From Biomaibacter acetigenes (GTDB lineage: Bacteria > Bacillota > Thermosediminibacteria > Thermosediminibacterales > Tepidanaerobacteraceae), in assembly GCF_003691585.1 (NCBI RefSeq), contig NZ_CP033169.1:682001-746000 (forward strand): a stretch of 64,000 bases of DNA. Reading direction: 5' to 3'. Each line of letters begins with the position of its first letter. Within the stretch, counting starts at the first letter, position 1. Position numbers and translations under genes: made by a program. Positions 25,359-35,205 of this stretch are shown piece by piece. Under the pieces are notes generated by a model that worked only from the letters and a program-made list of their open reading frames with translations, searched no databases and had not been told where the DNA came from.

Positions 25359-26410
25359 AAAAAGTTTTATCCATTCTCCTGATAGTATTGATGGTGGGTT
25401 TGATTCTGGCCGGATGCTCAAGCAAGCAGGCCCAGCAGCCCGCACAACAGGAACAGGCTCAGCAGCAACAGCAGTCCCAACCGCAGCAAGAACAGGCCAA
25501 AAAAGATAAATATGAATTTGCAGTAATAGTCAAAGCTACCGACTCGGATTTCTGGCAGTATGTTTTAATCGGCGCCAATAATGCCGCAAAAGATAATCCG
25601 GCCATCCATGTGACCACATATGGCCCCCCTTCCGAAGCCGATATCGATAAACAGGTTTCGATACTGGAAAATGTGGTAAACCAAAAACCCGATGCCATAG
25701 TTATAGCTTCAACCAGCTCCGACGCAACGGTTCCCGCTCTTGAAAAGGCTCACGATCAGGGTATTAAAATCATAACCATAGACAACAAGGTAAAGACAGA
25801 CAAAATCGATTCATTCCTGGCTACCGACAATATTGAAGCCGGTGGAAAAGCCGCACAAAAACTCGTGGATGAATTGAAGGCAAAGGGGATTCCGCTGAAA
25901 GGCAAGGTAGGTATCATTAGCGCTATGGCTGGAGTTCAGGTTTTGATAGATCGCGACAAGGGTTTTACCGACAAGTTGAAAGAACTTGCCCCTGACATTC
26001 AGATTGTCGGGCCGAGATATGTGGACAATGATGTGCTCAAAGCTGTAAGCGCCGCGGAAAATATTTTGACCGCCAATAAAGATGTCATCGGTTTCTTTGC
26101 GGACAACAACATGACCGGCGACGGGCTATCCAGGGTTATTACTGAAAGAAAATTGCAAGACAAAGTGGTGGCAGTGGCTTTCGACTCCGACCCCGAAGAA
26201 ATTAAGGCATTAGAAAGCGGAGCCCTCAAGGCTTTGATTCTGCAGGATCCGTACGGCATGGGATACAAGGGCGTAATGAGTGCTTACGATGCGCTTCAGG
26301 GCAAGACTCTTGAAAAATACATCAACACGGGTTCGACTGTAGTGACCAAAGAAAATATGAATCAGCAGGAAATCAAGGAATTACTCGATCCCACATTGAA
26401 AAAGAAGTAA
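25355..26410 (+). CDS. sugar ABC transporter substrate-binding lipoprotein (RbsB type)
   Basis: The 351-residue protein has a lipoprotein signal (LAGC, cysteine 21), a Gln-rich linker (about 24-48) and a periplasmic-binding-protein type 1 sugar-binding domain with FWQYVLIGANNAAKD and ITIDNKVKTDKIDSFLATDN. GGGAGG precedes the ATG. It leads a 17-gene operon and should bind a pentose, deoxypentose or related polyol. Confidence 0.92.
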   Translation: MKKVLSILLIVLMVGLILAGCSSKQAQQPAQQEQAQQQQQSQPQQEQAKKDKYEFAVIVKATDSDFWQYVLIGANNAAKDNPAIHVTTYGPPSEADIDKQVSILENVVNQKPDAIVIASTSSDATVPALEKAHDQGIKIITIDNKVKTDKIDSFLATDNIEAGGKAAQKLVDELKAKGIPLKGKVGIISAMAGVQVLIDRDKGFTDKLKELAPDIQIVGPRYVDNDVLKAVSAAENILTANKDVIGFFADNNMTGDGLSRVITERKLQDKVVAVAFDSDPEEIKALESGALKALILQDPYGMGYKGVMSAYDALQGKTLEKYINTGSTVVTKENMNQQEIKELLDPTLKKK

Positions 26411-26418
26411 AATTAATC

Positions 26419-26458
26419 GGGATAGGGCTAAAAAAGCCCTATCCCCTTGTAAAAGGGG
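26419..26458 (+). repeat. twin hairpins between sugar-binding-protein and ATPase genes
   Basis: The first hairpin has an 11-bp stem (GGGATAGGGCT / AGCCCTATCCC, 26419-26445) with loop AAAAA. The second (26443-26458) pairs CCCCTT with AAGGGG, the likely ribosome binding site of the ATPase gene. They share CCC at 26443-26445, so the two folds compete. Confidence 0.55.
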
Positions 26459-26465
26459 TTATGTT

Positions 26466-27971
26466 ATGGCGGGACAGGAAATAGTAAGAATGGAAGGAAT
26501 TACCAAAGAATTCCCCGGAGTAAGAGCTCTTTCAAACGTCAACCTAACGGTAAAAAAAGGAGAAGTACATGCGATAGTAGGAGAAAACGGCGCCGGAAAA
26601 TCCACTCTGATTAAAATACTCATGGGAGTATACCAGAAGGACAAAGGCAAGATTTTCATAGAAGGCAGAGAGGTAAATATCGCAAATCCCCTGGTGGCTA
26701 AAGAATACGGTTTGGGGGCCGTTTACCAGGATATTACACTGGCTCCCCATCTTTCCGTGGGAGAGAATTTCTTTCTGGGCAAGCTGCCGGTCAAAAACGG
26801 CCTGATAGATTGGACCACTGTATACAAAGTAACCGAAGAAACTCTAAAAAAACTGGATATAAATATTGATCCGAGAAAAAGATTAAAAGACCTGCCGGTA
26901 GCCCAGCAGGAAATGGTAGCTATTGCCAAGATGATTTATGAAAAGGTCAAGCTTGTAATTTTCGATGAGCCGACGGCGCTATTGACCAATGAAGAAACTC
27001 AGAAACTATTCGAAATCATAGATAGGTTGAAAAAAGACGGAGTAGGGGTCATATATATCTCACACAGACTTGAAGAAATATTTGGCATATGCGATACTGT
27101 GACGGTCTTGAAAGACGGCGAGTGGGTGGCCACGGTACCGGTGTCGGAGGTCAAAGAAGACCGCCTGATATCCATGATGGTGGGCCGTGACATAAAGGAC
27201 ATATACTCCATAAAACAATACAATACCCGGGATGTAGTGCTCGAAGTAAAAAATTTGACCAGAGAACCGAGGTTCAGAAATATTAATTTCAAACTTTATA
27301 AAGGCGAAATACTGGGAATGTTTGGCCTGGTAGGGTCTGGCAGGACCGATATAGTCCGATGCATTTTTGGGGCCGACAGGGCCGATGCAGGAGAAATATA
27401 TGTGGGTGGCGTCAAGCAATCGCTGAATTCACCCATAGATGCAATAAAGGCTGGAATCGGTTTTTTGCCTGAAGACAGAAAATTGCAGGGCCTGGCTTTA
27501 CAGCTTCCGGTTATGACAAATACAAACATTGTAATATATGAGAATATATCAAAGTTCGGAATTATTGACGGAAGAGAAGAAAAGAAGAGAGCGAAAAAAT
27601 ATGTCGAGGAATTAAATATTAAAACTCCGTCCGTCTATCAGAAAGTAAAAAAGTTGAGCGGAGGAAACCAGCAAAAAGTGGTAGTATCGAAATGGTTGAA
27701 CGCTGAGAGCAAAATATTCATATTTGATGAACCTACGGTCGGGGTTGATGTGGGCGCAAAACTTGAAATCTACAGATTGTTTGAAAACCTTACATCCCAG
27801 GGGGCGTCTATTATCTTGATTTCTTCCTATCTGCCGGAGGTCATGGGCCTTGCAAAGAGAATACTGGTCATGTATGAAGGAAATTGCACCGGCATAGTAA
27901 ACAGGAATGAAGTTACAGATGAAGACATACTCAGATTGGCTTCAGGATTATCGATAGAGGGCAACAACTGA
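26466..27971 (+). CDS. sugar ABC transporter ATP-binding protein (RbsA/MglA type)
   Basis: The 501-residue protein has two fused ATPase domains. The first has Walker A GENGAGKST and Walker B LVIFDEPTALLT. The second has a degenerate Walker A (GLVGSGRTD), signature LSGGNQQKVV and FIFDEPTVGVDVG, as is usual for the family. It energises the RbsC-type permease that follows. Confidence 0.94.
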   Translation: MAGQEIVRMEGITKEFPGVRALSNVNLTVKKGEVHAIVGENGAGKSTLIKILMGVYQKDKGKIFIEGREVNIANPLVAKEYGLGAVYQDITLAPHLSVGENFFLGKLPVKNGLIDWTTVYKVTEETLKKLDINIDPRKRLKDLPVAQQEMVAIAKMIYEKVKLVIFDEPTALLTNEETQKLFEIIDRLKKDGVGVIYISHRLEEIFGICDTVTVLKDGEWVATVPVSEVKEDRLISMMVGRDIKDIYSIKQYNTRDVVLEVKNLTREPRFRNINFKLYKGEILGMFGLVGSGRTDIVRCIFGADRADAGEIYVGGVKQSLNSPIDAIKAGIGFLPEDRKLQGLALQLPVMTNTNIVIYENISKFGIIDGREEKKRAKKYVEELNIKTPSVYQKVKKLSGGNQQKVVVSKWLNAESKIFIFDEPTVGVDVGAKLEIYRLFENLTSQGASIILISSYLPEVMGLAKRILVMYEGNCTGIVNRNEVTDEDILRLASGLSIEGNN

Positions 27972-27988
27972 ATGCAGGAGGGTATCCG

Positions 27989-28954
27989 ATGAGCATCAAT
28001 TCAAGCGCTAAAAAAATATTAGGCAAAGATAAATCTTTATCGGAAGGAACTATAATAATAGTTTTTCTGGCTCTTTTTGTACTGCTTTCCGTAGCGGTAA
28101 ACGGTTTTTTTACCGCCAACAATCTTTCAAACCTGGTAAGGCAGACTTCAATTAACGGCGTCATAGCTCTGGGCATGACATTTGTAATAGTATCCGCCGG
28201 AATCGATCTGTCGGTAGGTTCCGTAGTGGGATTTTCCGGCATGTTTGCGGCGATTTTAATGACGCAAATGGGTATGAGCGCCGCAGTTTCAACAATACTC
28301 GCTCTGATTGCCGGGACTTTGGTTGGCCTGATAAACGGCATCCTGATCTACGACGGGAAAGTGCCGCCCTTTATTGCCACATTAGGCACGATGACTGTAT
28401 TCAGAGGAGTCATAATGCTGATCAGCGGAGCGAGAATGGTATCGGGTCTTCCCAAATCATTCGTGAATTTTGCTCAGACAAGTTTTTTGGGAATGCCTTC
28501 GCTTTTTGTTGTATGGGTTGTAATGATTCTGATTTCATCGTTTATCATAGCTAAAACCAGATTCGGCCGCAACATCTATGCTATCGGCAGCAATACGGAG
28601 GCCGCCAGGCTCAGCGGCATCAATATCCGAACAAATATGTACATGATATACGGCTACAGTGCATTGATGTCTTCCATTGCCGGCATCATGCTGGTGTCCC
28701 GGCTGGCCAACGGAATCCCCACTGCCGGGGGCGGATATGAATTGGATGCCATTGCTGCTGCAGTCATCGGCGGCGCAAGTTTGAACGGTGCCGAGGGTTC
28801 TATTATCGGAACGGTTGTGGGCGCCATGTTGATGTCGACTCTGCGCAATGCGGGGGACCTGCTGGGCATTGATCCGTTTATCCTTCAGATATTGATCGGT
28901 GCTTTGATTGTGGCGGCCGTCTTGATCGACCAGGTAAAAAAGCAGAATAAATAG
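27989..28954 (+). CDS. sugar ABC transporter permease (RbsC type)
   Basis: The 321-residue membrane protein has 8-10 hydrophobic segments and the family stretch AIGSNTEAARLSGI with a C-terminal GGASLNGAEGSIIGTVVGA. GCAGGAGGG precedes the ATG. Only one permease is present, so it should act as a homodimer. Confidence 0.93.
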   Translation: MSINSSAKKILGKDKSLSEGTIIIVFLALFVLLSVAVNGFFTANNLSNLVRQTSINGVIALGMTFVIVSAGIDLSVGSVVGFSGMFAAILMTQMGMSAAVSTILALIAGTLVGLINGILIYDGKVPPFIATLGTMTVFRGVIMLISGARMVSGLPKSFVNFAQTSFLGMPSLFVVWVVMILISSFIIAKTRFGRNIYAIGSNTEAARLSGINIRTNMYMIYGYSALMSSIAGIMLVSRLANGIPTAGGGYELDAIAAAVIGGASLNGAEGSIIGTVVGAMLMSTLRNAGDLLGIDPFILQILIGALIVAAVLIDQVKKQNK

Positions 28955-28983
28955 AATTAATAAAGGTAAAAGAGGTGACAACC

Positions 28984-29967
28984 ATGTTAAAGAGACGAAT
29001 CGGAACTACGGAATTGGAAGCATCGGTCATCGGTTATGGTTGCTGGGTTATATCGGGCAGCGATTTCTGGACGGGTACCGGGGACGAATCATCGATAAAA
29101 GCTGTTCAGACAGCTTATGACATGGGGATCAACTTTTTTGACGTCGCTCCGGTATACGGTTTCGGCCACGCGGAGGAACTCCTGGGCAAAGCCTTAAAAG
29201 GAAAGAGGGGAAAGATCATAATCGCCTCGAAATGCGGGCTGGTTTGGGACGATCAAAAAAGAATAACAAACCTGCTTTCAAAGCGGAGCATTTTGAAAGA
29301 AATAGACGACAGCTTGAGAAGACTGGGGACCGATTATATAGATATATACCAGATGCACTGGCCCGATTACAATACGCCGATTGAGGAGACCATGGACGCA
29401 TTGAATCAGATAAAAAAGGAAGGGAAAATAAGATATATAGGCGCATCGAATTTTCCCGTCAAACTGCTTAATGAAGCAAGAAAATACGGGGAAATAGTAT
29501 CGCATCAATGCCTTTACAACATGATAGATAGAAACGCCGATTTTTATCACAACATACCGCTTTATTACAGGACCGAGGAAGAGATTATTCCTGACTGCAA
29601 AGAGAATAAAACGGCTTTTATACCTTACAGTCCTCTTTGCCAGGGACTATTGACAGGAACCTTTAAACCCGGGGAAAACTTTGATGAAAAGGATGTGAGA
29701 AATGCCAATCCGGAACTTAAAGGCGAAAAACTTGCCAGGAATCTTCAAATCGTAGAAGAGTTAAAAAAAGTCGCAGAAAGGATAGGTAAGCCGCTTTCTC
29801 AAATAGCCCTCAACTGGCTGATTAAAAATGAAACGGTAACCACCATCATTGCCGGAGCCACAAAAACCGCACATATAAAGGACAATGTAGAAAGCGCCGC
29901 ATGGGAGCTGGATAATGAAACATACAAAGAAATCAACACAATTCTTGATAAATATCAAAAAAAGTAA
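28984..29967 (+). CDS. aldo/keto reductase
   Basis: The 327-residue NAD(P)H-dependent barrel enzyme carries the family tetrad: Asp and Tyr in FFDVAPVYGFGHAE, Lys in IIASKCGL and His in YQMHWPD. ATG at 28984 follows AGAGGTG at proper spacing; the GTG within that site (28975) is unlikely to be the start. In this operon it may oxidise or reduce a free sugar before phosphorylation. Confidence 0.88.
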   Translation: MLKRRIGTTELEASVIGYGCWVISGSDFWTGTGDESSIKAVQTAYDMGINFFDVAPVYGFGHAEELLGKALKGKRGKIIIASKCGLVWDDQKRITNLLSKRSILKEIDDSLRRLGTDYIDIYQMHWPDYNTPIEETMDALNQIKKEGKIRYIGASNFPVKLLNEARKYGEIVSHQCLYNMIDRNADFYHNIPLYYRTEEEIIPDCKENKTAFIPYSPLCQGLLTGTFKPGENFDEKDVRNANPELKGEKLARNLQIVEELKKVAERIGKPLSQIALNWLIKNETVTTIIAGATKTAHIKDNVESAAWELDNETYKEINTILDKYQKK

Positions 29968-30008
29968 TATGTTTAATGTAGAAAATATTATAGCAAAGGA
30001 ATGAAATA

Positions 30009-30758
30009 ATGAATCTGGAAGCCGCAAAACTTAACAAAGACATACCTGTGCCGCTTTATTACCAGCTAAAAGAAATACTGCTGTCATATATTCACAAAAA
30101 TCAGCTGAATGCCGGTGATCCTATTCCCACGGAAATTGAACTTTGCCAGATTTTTAATATCAGCAGGCCCACTGTAAGGCAGGCCATCAATGAATTGGTG
30201 AGAGAAGGATATCTGAAAAAAATAAAGGGTAAGGGGACATTTATCACCGAACCGAAAATCAATCAGGAGTATACTCACAGAATCATAAGCTTCAATGATG
30301 AGATGATACAAAAAGGTCTGGTTCCAAAAACAAAAGTTTTAAAACAAAGATACATTGCATCCGATGAACAGGTGGCAAAAAAGTTGAATTTAACCGTGGG
30401 AGAAGAAGTCTTTCACTTAAAAAGGCTGCGCTACACCAACGACGAGCCGATTGTCTTTTTAGACAGCTACGTACCGCTAAAATTGTGTCCCGGGATCATC
30501 GAAATTGATTTTGTGAACAATTCTCTTTATGCCACTTTTGAACAAAAATACGGTATTATCGTCAAAAGAGCTGTAAGGTCTATTGAAGTCGATTTGGCGG
30601 GGGAGTACGAGGCAAAGCTGCTGCATATAAAGGAAGGGGCTCCGATTCATTATTTTGAAACGGTGGCTTATAATCAGGATAATGTAGCCGTCGAATATAC
30701 GATTTCCCGTTACAGGGGAGACAAGAGCAAGTTTATAGTGGAGCTTGTCAATGCCTAA
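30009..30758 (+). CDS. GntR-family regulator with UTRA domain
   Basis: The 249-residue protein has an N-terminal winged helix (about 10-78, YYQLKEILLSYIHKN, then FNISRPTVRQAINELVREGYLKK) and a UTRA ligand domain (about 95-245). HutC-subfamily members usually sense a phosphorylated sugar or a related effector and repress the operon they belong to. The palindrome at 25148 is its most likely site. It is embedded inside the operon. Confidence 0.92.
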   Translation: MNLEAAKLNKDIPVPLYYQLKEILLSYIHKNQLNAGDPIPTEIELCQIFNISRPTVRQAINELVREGYLKKIKGKGTFITEPKINQEYTHRIISFNDEMIQKGLVPKTKVLKQRYIASDEQVAKKLNLTVGEEVFHLKRLRYTNDEPIVFLDSYVPLKLCPGIIEIDFVNNSLYATFEQKYGIIVKRAVRSIEVDLAGEYEAKLLHIKEGAPIHYFETVAYNQDNVAVEYTISRYRGDKSKFIVELVNA

Positions 30759-30798
30759 ATTATTTACTAAATTTTAATGTTATTGGGAGGTCATCGCA

Positions 30799-32316
30799 AT
30801 GCCGAAATATCTTCTGGCACATGATCTGGGGACTTCCGGAAACAAGGCTACTCTGTACACGACCGATGGCGAACTGGTAGCGAGCAGGACATATCCATAT
30901 GATACGAAATATTTCAATGCCAATTGGGCGGAGCAGAATCCCGACGACTGGTGGCAGGCGGTCTGCATTTCCACCGGGCAGCTCATCCGGGGCATAGACC
31001 CGAGCCAAATAGCATGCGTTTCCTTCAGCGCGCAGATGATGGGGTGCCTGTGTGTTGACAGGCAGGGAAGGCCTTTGAGAAATTCAATAATTTATTCAGA
31101 CCAGAGGGCGGTAAAAGAGACGGATAAAATACTGCAACACATAGACGCCATGGATTTTTATAAAATCGTGGGCCACCGGGCCAGTCCTTCCTATTCCCTG
31201 GAAAAGCTGATGTGGATCAAAAACAACGAACCCGACATTTATAAAAATACTTACAAGATGCTGAATGCAAAAGACTATATCGCTTTTAAACTGACCGGCA
31301 AAATGGTTACGGATTATACGGATGCGTCCGGAACCAATGCCTTTGATTTAAACACTTACAAATGGTCGGATAAAATAATCGATATCGCCGGTATAGATGA
31401 AGACAAACTGCCGGAAGCTCGCGAATCCACTTTTGTCGTAGGTGAGATAACAAAGGAAGCAGCGGAAGAAACGGGTCTAAAAGAGGGCACACCGGTGGTC
31501 ATCGGCGCCGGGGACGGTATGTGTGCTTCGGTGGGTGCGGGATGTATCAAGCCGGGGATTGCCTACAATTATGTAGGGTCATCGTCATGGATAGGGATTA
31601 CATCAGAAAAACCCGTATATGATGTGAAAATGAGGACTATGACGTGGGCCCATGCCGTTCCCGGCTACGTCAATCCCATAGGGACCATGCAGACCGCCGG
31701 TACGTCGTACAGCTGGCTTAAAAATGAGATTTGCAAAATTGAGACAAAAGAGGCGCTGGAAAAAGGCGTAAGTCCGTATGAGATAATCAATGATGAAATA
31801 GAAAAGTCTCCTCCCGGGGCCAGGGGAATCCTGTTTTTACCCTATCTCCTCGGTGAAAGGACACCTCACTGGAATCCCAATGCCAGAGGTGCTTTTATAG
31901 GAATAACCGTCGGGCATAAACGTGAAGATCTGTTGAGGGCTGTCATGGAAGGAGTGACATACAATTTAAATACTATAGTGAATATCTTTAAAAATTACGT
32001 TCCAATCGACAGCATGATTGTCATTGGCGGAGGGGCCAAAGGGAAAGTATGGCGCCAGATGATGGCGGATATATATGGCGTGAAGATATTAAAGCCCAAT
32101 TATCTTGAAGAAGCCACATCCATGGGAGCGGCCGTCATCGGCGGCATAGGAGTCGGTGAATTCAAGAGCTTTGACGCCATAAATAAATTTATAAAAATTG
32201 AGAGTGAACATGACCCCGACCCTTCAAAAAGAGAAATTTATAATAAAACATATCAAGTTTTTCTTCATTCATATGACGCTTTGACGGGTATATATGAAGA
32301 ACTGGCTAGACTTTAA
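30799..32316 (+). CDS. FGGY-family carbohydrate kinase
   Basis: The 505-residue protein is closest in look to xylulokinases: N-terminal LAHDLGTSGNKATLYT, catalytic Asp239 in GAGDGMCASVG and the C-terminal IVIGGGAKGKVWRQMMADI. It phosphorylates a ketose, polyol or sugar acid of unknown identity. GGGAGGT precedes the ATG. It is the first of several enzymes whose order suggests kinase, oxidation and lactone opening steps. Confidence 0.9.
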   Translation: MPKYLLAHDLGTSGNKATLYTTDGELVASRTYPYDTKYFNANWAEQNPDDWWQAVCISTGQLIRGIDPSQIACVSFSAQMMGCLCVDRQGRPLRNSIIYSDQRAVKETDKILQHIDAMDFYKIVGHRASPSYSLEKLMWIKNNEPDIYKNTYKMLNAKDYIAFKLTGKMVTDYTDASGTNAFDLNTYKWSDKIIDIAGIDEDKLPEARESTFVVGEITKEAAEETGLKEGTPVVIGAGDGMCASVGAGCIKPGIAYNYVGSSSWIGITSEKPVYDVKMRTMTWAHAVPGYVNPIGTMQTAGTSYSWLKNEICKIETKEALEKGVSPYEIINDEIEKSPPGARGILFLPYLLGERTPHWNPNARGAFIGITVGHKREDLLRAVMEGVTYNLNTIVNIFKNYVPIDSMIVIGGGAKGKVWRQMMADIYGVKILKPNYLEEATSMGAAVIGGIGVGEFKSFDAINKFIKIESEHDPDPSKREIYNKTYQVFLHSYDALTGIYEELARL

Positions 32317-32348
32317 CTGCACTTTAATCGAAGGAATGTGATAACAGC

Positions 32349-33272
32349 ATGAAAATACTGGTGACACCCAGGTCCTTTGCTAAACATGATCCAAAACCCC
32401 TGGAGATGCTTCTCGAAAAAGGCTTTGAAATAGTGCAAAATCCGTATCAAAGGCCGCTCGTGGAAGAGGAAATAACCGAGCTTATAAAAGATGTAGACGG
32501 CGTAATAATAGGCGTTGATCCTCTTACAAGAAATGTCCTTGAAAAAGCTGAGAATCTAAAAGCCATATCAAAATACGGTGTCGGTGTCGATAACATTGAC
32601 CTTGATTATGCAAAAGAGCGGGGGATAAAGATATCAAGGACCGTTGGAGCCAATTTTAACGCTGTAGCGGATTTTACCGTATGTCTTATGCTGGCAGTTG
32701 CCAGGAAAATCAATGTAATCGACAGGGAGTGCAGAAGAAACAACTGGAACAAAATCATGACGATGGAAATATATGGTAAAACGCTCGGAGTAGTTGGAAC
32801 TGGCAATATAGGCAAAGGTGTAATTAAAAGGTCAAAAGGTTTCGATATGAATATCCTTGCCTATGATGTTTATCCGGATGAAAAATTTGCTAAAGAATAC
32901 GGCGTGAAGTATGTGAGCCTTGAAGAGCTGTACAAAAACGCCGATGTAATTTCACTTCATGTGCCTTTGACGGAAGATACTTACAAAATGATAGGAAAAA
33001 GAGAACTTCATATGATGAAGAAAAATGCCATATTGATTAACACTGCCCGGGGTGGCCTCATTGATGAGGAGGCTTTATATGAAGCGTTAAAAGAAAATGT
33101 GATATACGGTGCAGGCATCGACGTTTTTGAGCATGAACCGCCGACCAATAAAAAGCTCTTTGAGCTGGACAATATGGTAATCAGTTCTCACAATGGGGCT
33201 TCTACTTACGAGGCGGTGGATAATATGGGGCTGATGGCTGTGGAAAATCTTGTAAGGGACCTATTTTCTTGA
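32349..33272 (+). CDS. D-2-hydroxyacid dehydrogenase (phosphoglycerate dehydrogenase-like)
   Basis: The 307-residue enzyme has the NAD-binding motif GVVGTGNIGKG (about 147-157) and catalytic Arg234 (NTARGG), Glu263 and His281 (SHNGA). It lacks the ACT domain of biosynthetic SerA, so it probably serves this pathway. The substrate would be a phosphorylated or free 2-hydroxy acid. It overlaps the next gene by TTGA. Confidence 0.88.
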   Translation: MKILVTPRSFAKHDPKPLEMLLEKGFEIVQNPYQRPLVEEEITELIKDVDGVIIGVDPLTRNVLEKAENLKAISKYGVGVDNIDLDYAKERGIKISRTVGANFNAVADFTVCLMLAVARKINVIDRECRRNNWNKIMTMEIYGKTLGVVGTGNIGKGVIKRSKGFDMNILAYDVYPDEKFAKEYGVKYVSLEELYKNADVISLHVPLTEDTYKMIGKRELHMMKKNAILINTARGGLIDEEALYEALKENVIYGAGIDVFEHEPPTNKKLFELDNMVISSHNGASTYEAVDNMGLMAVENLVRDLFS

Positions 33273-34237
33273 GGTCAAATATTCAGACTGTTCTCGGGCT
33301 TATCCCGAAAGAAAAACTGGGTTTTTGCCACAGCCATGAGCACTTATTCATAGCCCCCGGGAAGTCGGAAAAGGTAAATCCGGCTTTGAGAATAGACGAT
33401 TTGGGCAGGACCGTAGAAGAACTGAAAATGTATAAAAATTTGGGCGGTCAGAGTATTGTGGATGCGCAGCCGGTTGGATGCGGAAGGATGGCCGAATATC
33501 TGGCCGAATCATCCGAAAAGGCGCATGTCCATATAATTGCTTCTACGGGATTTCACAAGATGATTTTTTACGATGAGGACCATTGGATTAAAAACATAAA
33601 TGAGGATAAACTGGCGGATATTTTTATCCATGAGCTTGAAAAGGGTATGTTTACAGACGGAGATTATAAAGCGCCGGAAAAGGCAATTTCATCGAAAGCG
33701 GGCATAATTAAAACTGCTTCTGACAGTGAAGGCATAACGGATGAATACAAAAAACTATTTCTGGCCGCTGCCAGAGCCTCCAGATGTACCGGTTTTTGCA
33801 TCTTGAGCCACACGGAAATGGGAAAACATGCCCTGGAACAAATAGAACTTTTTGTAAAGGAAGGCGTGAACCCGGATTCCATCATAATCTGCCATCTTGA
33901 CAGAGATTTGAGCGACATGGGATATCACAGAGCTGTGGCGGAAACCGGAGTATTTATGGAATATGATACTATAGGCAGGTTTAAATATCACAGCGATCTG
34001 GAGGAAGCAAAATTCATTGTAGAGATGGTTGAATCGGGTTTTGAAAACAAAATATTGCTGGGCCTCGATACCACCAGGGAGAGGCTGCTAAGCTACGGTG
34101 GCAGTATAGGCCTGGGATATATAAAGCAAAAGTTTATACCGCTGCTCCTGGAGCTGGGTATAACGCAAGAAATGATAGAGAAATTTACAATAATAAACCC
34201 ATCAGAAGCTTTGGCAAAAAGGAGTGAAACCGTATAG
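33269..34237 (+). CDS. phosphotriesterase-family hydrolase (lactonase-like)
   Basis: The 322-residue barrel enzyme keeps all expected binuclear metal ligands: H23 and H25 in HSHEH, K148 in GIIKTAS (the lysine carboxylated in this family), H181, H209 in ICHLDRD and D267 in LLGLDTTR. Characterised bacterial relatives in COG1735 open phosphorylated furanose lactones, which would fit beside the dehydrogenases here. The start is a TTG overlapping the previous stop. Confidence 0.85.
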   Translation: MRSNIQTVLGLIPKEKLGFCHSHEHLFIAPGKSEKVNPALRIDDLGRTVEELKMYKNLGGQSIVDAQPVGCGRMAEYLAESSEKAHVHIIASTGFHKMIFYDEDHWIKNINEDKLADIFIHELEKGMFTDGDYKAPEKAISSKAGIIKTASDSEGITDEYKKLFLAAARASRCTGFCILSHTEMGKHALEQIELFVKEGVNPDSIIICHLDRDLSDMGYHRAVAETGVFMEYDTIGRFKYHSDLEEAKFIVEMVESGFENKILLGLDTTRERLLSYGGSIGLGYIKQKFIPLLLELGITQEMIEKFTIINPSEALAKRSETV

Positions 34238-34238
34238 A

Positions 34239-35186
34239 ATGGCTGTAGAATTACCGAAAAAGGCAACACAACCGACAATGTATTTCATTGGAGTCACTAC
34301 AAAGCAATCTTCAATAATGAAAGTTTTTCCTCTGTGGGCAGAGGAACTGGGGCTCAAAGATGCGGTCCTGAAAGGGATAGATATGGAGATCCATGCAGAT
34401 CCGGATGATTACAGGAAGGTAGTGGACTTTATCAAAAATGATGAACAATCTCTGGGAGCGCTGGTTACAACTCATAAGATTGATTTGTACAATGCCGCCA
34501 AAGATATGTTTGAATATCTGGACCCCTATGCGAAAGCCTTTGGAGAATTATCTTCCATATCGAAAAAAGAAGGCAGACTGGAAGGCTACGCGAAGGACCC
34601 CATTTCAAGCGGATTGGCGCTGGAAGCGTTTTTACCGGAGGATTACTGGAGGAGTTACGGCGGTGAGGTTTTCATTATGGGAGCCGGAGGAAGCTCCATT
34701 GCGGTAACATCTTACTTGATTAACAAAAAGCATAATGGAAATTATCCTTCAAAAATAATCGTTTCCAACAGGAGCAAACCCAGGCTGGTTTCCATGGAAA
34801 AAATCATTAAACAATTAAATCCGCCGATTCCCATTGAATATCACTTGTGCCCCCAGCCAGAGGACAATGATAAACTGCTTGAAAAATTAAAACCTCATTC
34901 ACTTATAATCAACGCCACAGGCCTGGGGAAAGACAGGCCGGGATCGCCGCTGACCGATGCATGCGAATTCCCCCGGGACAGCCTCGTATGGGAGTTTAAC
35001 TATAGAGGGGATCTGGATTTTATGCATCAGGCTTTAAGACAGAAAGATAATAAAAATCTATATGTGGAAGATGGATGGATATACTTCATACACGGATGGA
35101 CTCAGGTTATTGCCGAAGTGTTTCACATCGATATCGACAGCGCAAGATTGAAGCGGCTGAGCGAAATTGCGCAAAGCTACAGATGA
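34239..35186 (+). CDS. shikimate dehydrogenase-like oxidoreductase
   Basis: The 315-residue protein matches the AroE/YdiB fold: N-terminal GVTTKQSSIMKVFPLW, a catalytic-type Lys in ALVTTHKIDLY, an NAD(P) motif MGAGGSSIAVTSYL (near 145-158) and INATGLGKD. It is longer than typical AroE (about 270-290) and is not next to other aromatic genes, so I infer a catabolic dehydrogenase of a polyol or sugar acid. ATG at 34239 directly follows the upstream stop; a GTG at 34224 is possible. Confidence 0.78.
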   Translation: MAVELPKKATQPTMYFIGVTTKQSSIMKVFPLWAEELGLKDAVLKGIDMEIHADPDDYRKVVDFIKNDEQSLGALVTTHKIDLYNAAKDMFEYLDPYAKAFGELSSISKKEGRLEGYAKDPISSGLALEAFLPEDYWRSYGGEVFIMGAGGSSIAVTSYLINKKHNGNYPSKIIVSNRSKPRLVSMEKIIKQLNPPIPIEYHLCPQPEDNDKLLEKLKPHSLIINATGLGKDRPGSPLTDACEFPRDSLVWEFNYRGDLDFMHQALRQKDNKNLYVEDGWIYFIHGWTQVIAEVFHIDIDSARLKRLSEIAQSYR

Positions 35187-35205
35187 GACATGGGAGATGG
35201 CAGAA

